This document shows, piece after piece, positions 63,972-64,000 of a stretch of 64,000 nucleotides of DNA. The stretch lies in assembly GCF_004339595.1 (NCBI RefSeq), contig NZ_SMFU01000007.1, positions 248,001 through 312,000 on the forward strand. Direction: 5' to 3'. Position numbers and translations under genes: made by a program. Position 1 is the first letter of the stretch, and the number at the start of each line of letters is the position of its first letter. The notes under the pieces are model-generated. The model saw nothing but the letters and a program-made list of their open reading frames with translations. It was not told the origin of the DNA and did not search any database. Source of the DNA: Marinobacterium mangrovicola (GTDB lineage: Bacteria > Pseudomonadota > Gammaproteobacteria > Pseudomonadales > Balneatricaceae).

Positions 63972-64000
63972 TTATTCCAGCTCAAGGGCTTCAAGCGACT
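63972..64000 (-). CDS. Possible 3' end of a leftward gene
   Basis: On the minus strand the last 29 bases read as an open frame ending ...SLEALELE followed by TAA at 63972-63974, just before the bidirectional terminator. This would suit a convergent gene running in from the right, but only nine codons including the stop are visible. Confidence 0.35.

Overview
The window looks like part of the chromosome of a nitrogen-fixing gammaproteobacterium. The nif gene order matches the Azotobacter vinelandii and Pseudomonas stutzeri type (rnf | nifLA | nifB-fdxN-nifO-nifQ, and nifHDKTY-lrv), and NifA is the NifL-partnered kind. The many large secreted proteins and the general gene style suggest a marine Oceanospirillales-like lineage, but that is only an impression. 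No tRNA, rRNA, insertion sequence, CRISPR array or phage gene was found.

Layout. (1) 1-12.7 kb is the first half of a nif island. rnfABC (minus strand, rnfC cut by the left edge) is divergent from nifLA, followed by a second operon: nifB, ferredoxin, nifO, nifQ, a SagB/nitroreductase-like gene, a rhodanese-ankyrin fusion, a CGFS glutaredoxin, a BolA-like gene, a small gene and a DUF3144 gene. (2) 12.7-19.4 kb holds an EF-hand-like protein, an OFA-family MFS transporter and a two-component sigma-54 activator system that probably controls the transporter. (3) 19.6-45 kb is an accessory region rich in secreted protease-like proteins: a pseudocaspase-hydrolase fusion, a trypsin-like protease in an AT-rich patch, an ankyrin lipoprotein, a 2393-residue CHAT-domain protein, a caspase-DUF4384 protein, and a sigma / anti-sigma / WD40-caspase operon divergent from an output-less CHASE2 protein. 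(4) 45-56 kb holds a bacterial alpha-2-macroglobulin with pbpC, two poorly known membrane or periplasmic genes and a chemoreceptor. (5) 56.5-64 kb is the second nif half: a SIR2-like gene divergent from nifHDKTY, a small nif-associated gene and lrv, closed by a terminator.

Regulation visible in the sequence. Five sigma-54 promoters with TGT-N10-ACA NifA sites nearby explain the nif parts: rnf, nifLA, nifB, nifH and the SIR2-like gene. The rnf/nifLA and SIR2/nifH pairs each share one set of NifA sites. A sixth sigma-54 promoter lies before the OFA transporter, with two GGGTC-N5-GACCC palindromes 31 bp apart at enhancer distance. Hairpins separate nifH from nifD, nifD from nifK and nifK from nifT.

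The most interesting part is the 20-52 kb region. Four caspase-clan (CD) fold proteins, one of them with both catalytic residues lost, almost all carry export signals. They sit with a secreted trypsin-like protease, a private sigma/anti-sigma pair with a membrane-anchored anti-sigma, a sensor-like CHASE2 protein and a protease-trapping macroglobulin. I infer a possible envelope proteolytic signalling or stress-response system; none of that wiring has been tested here.
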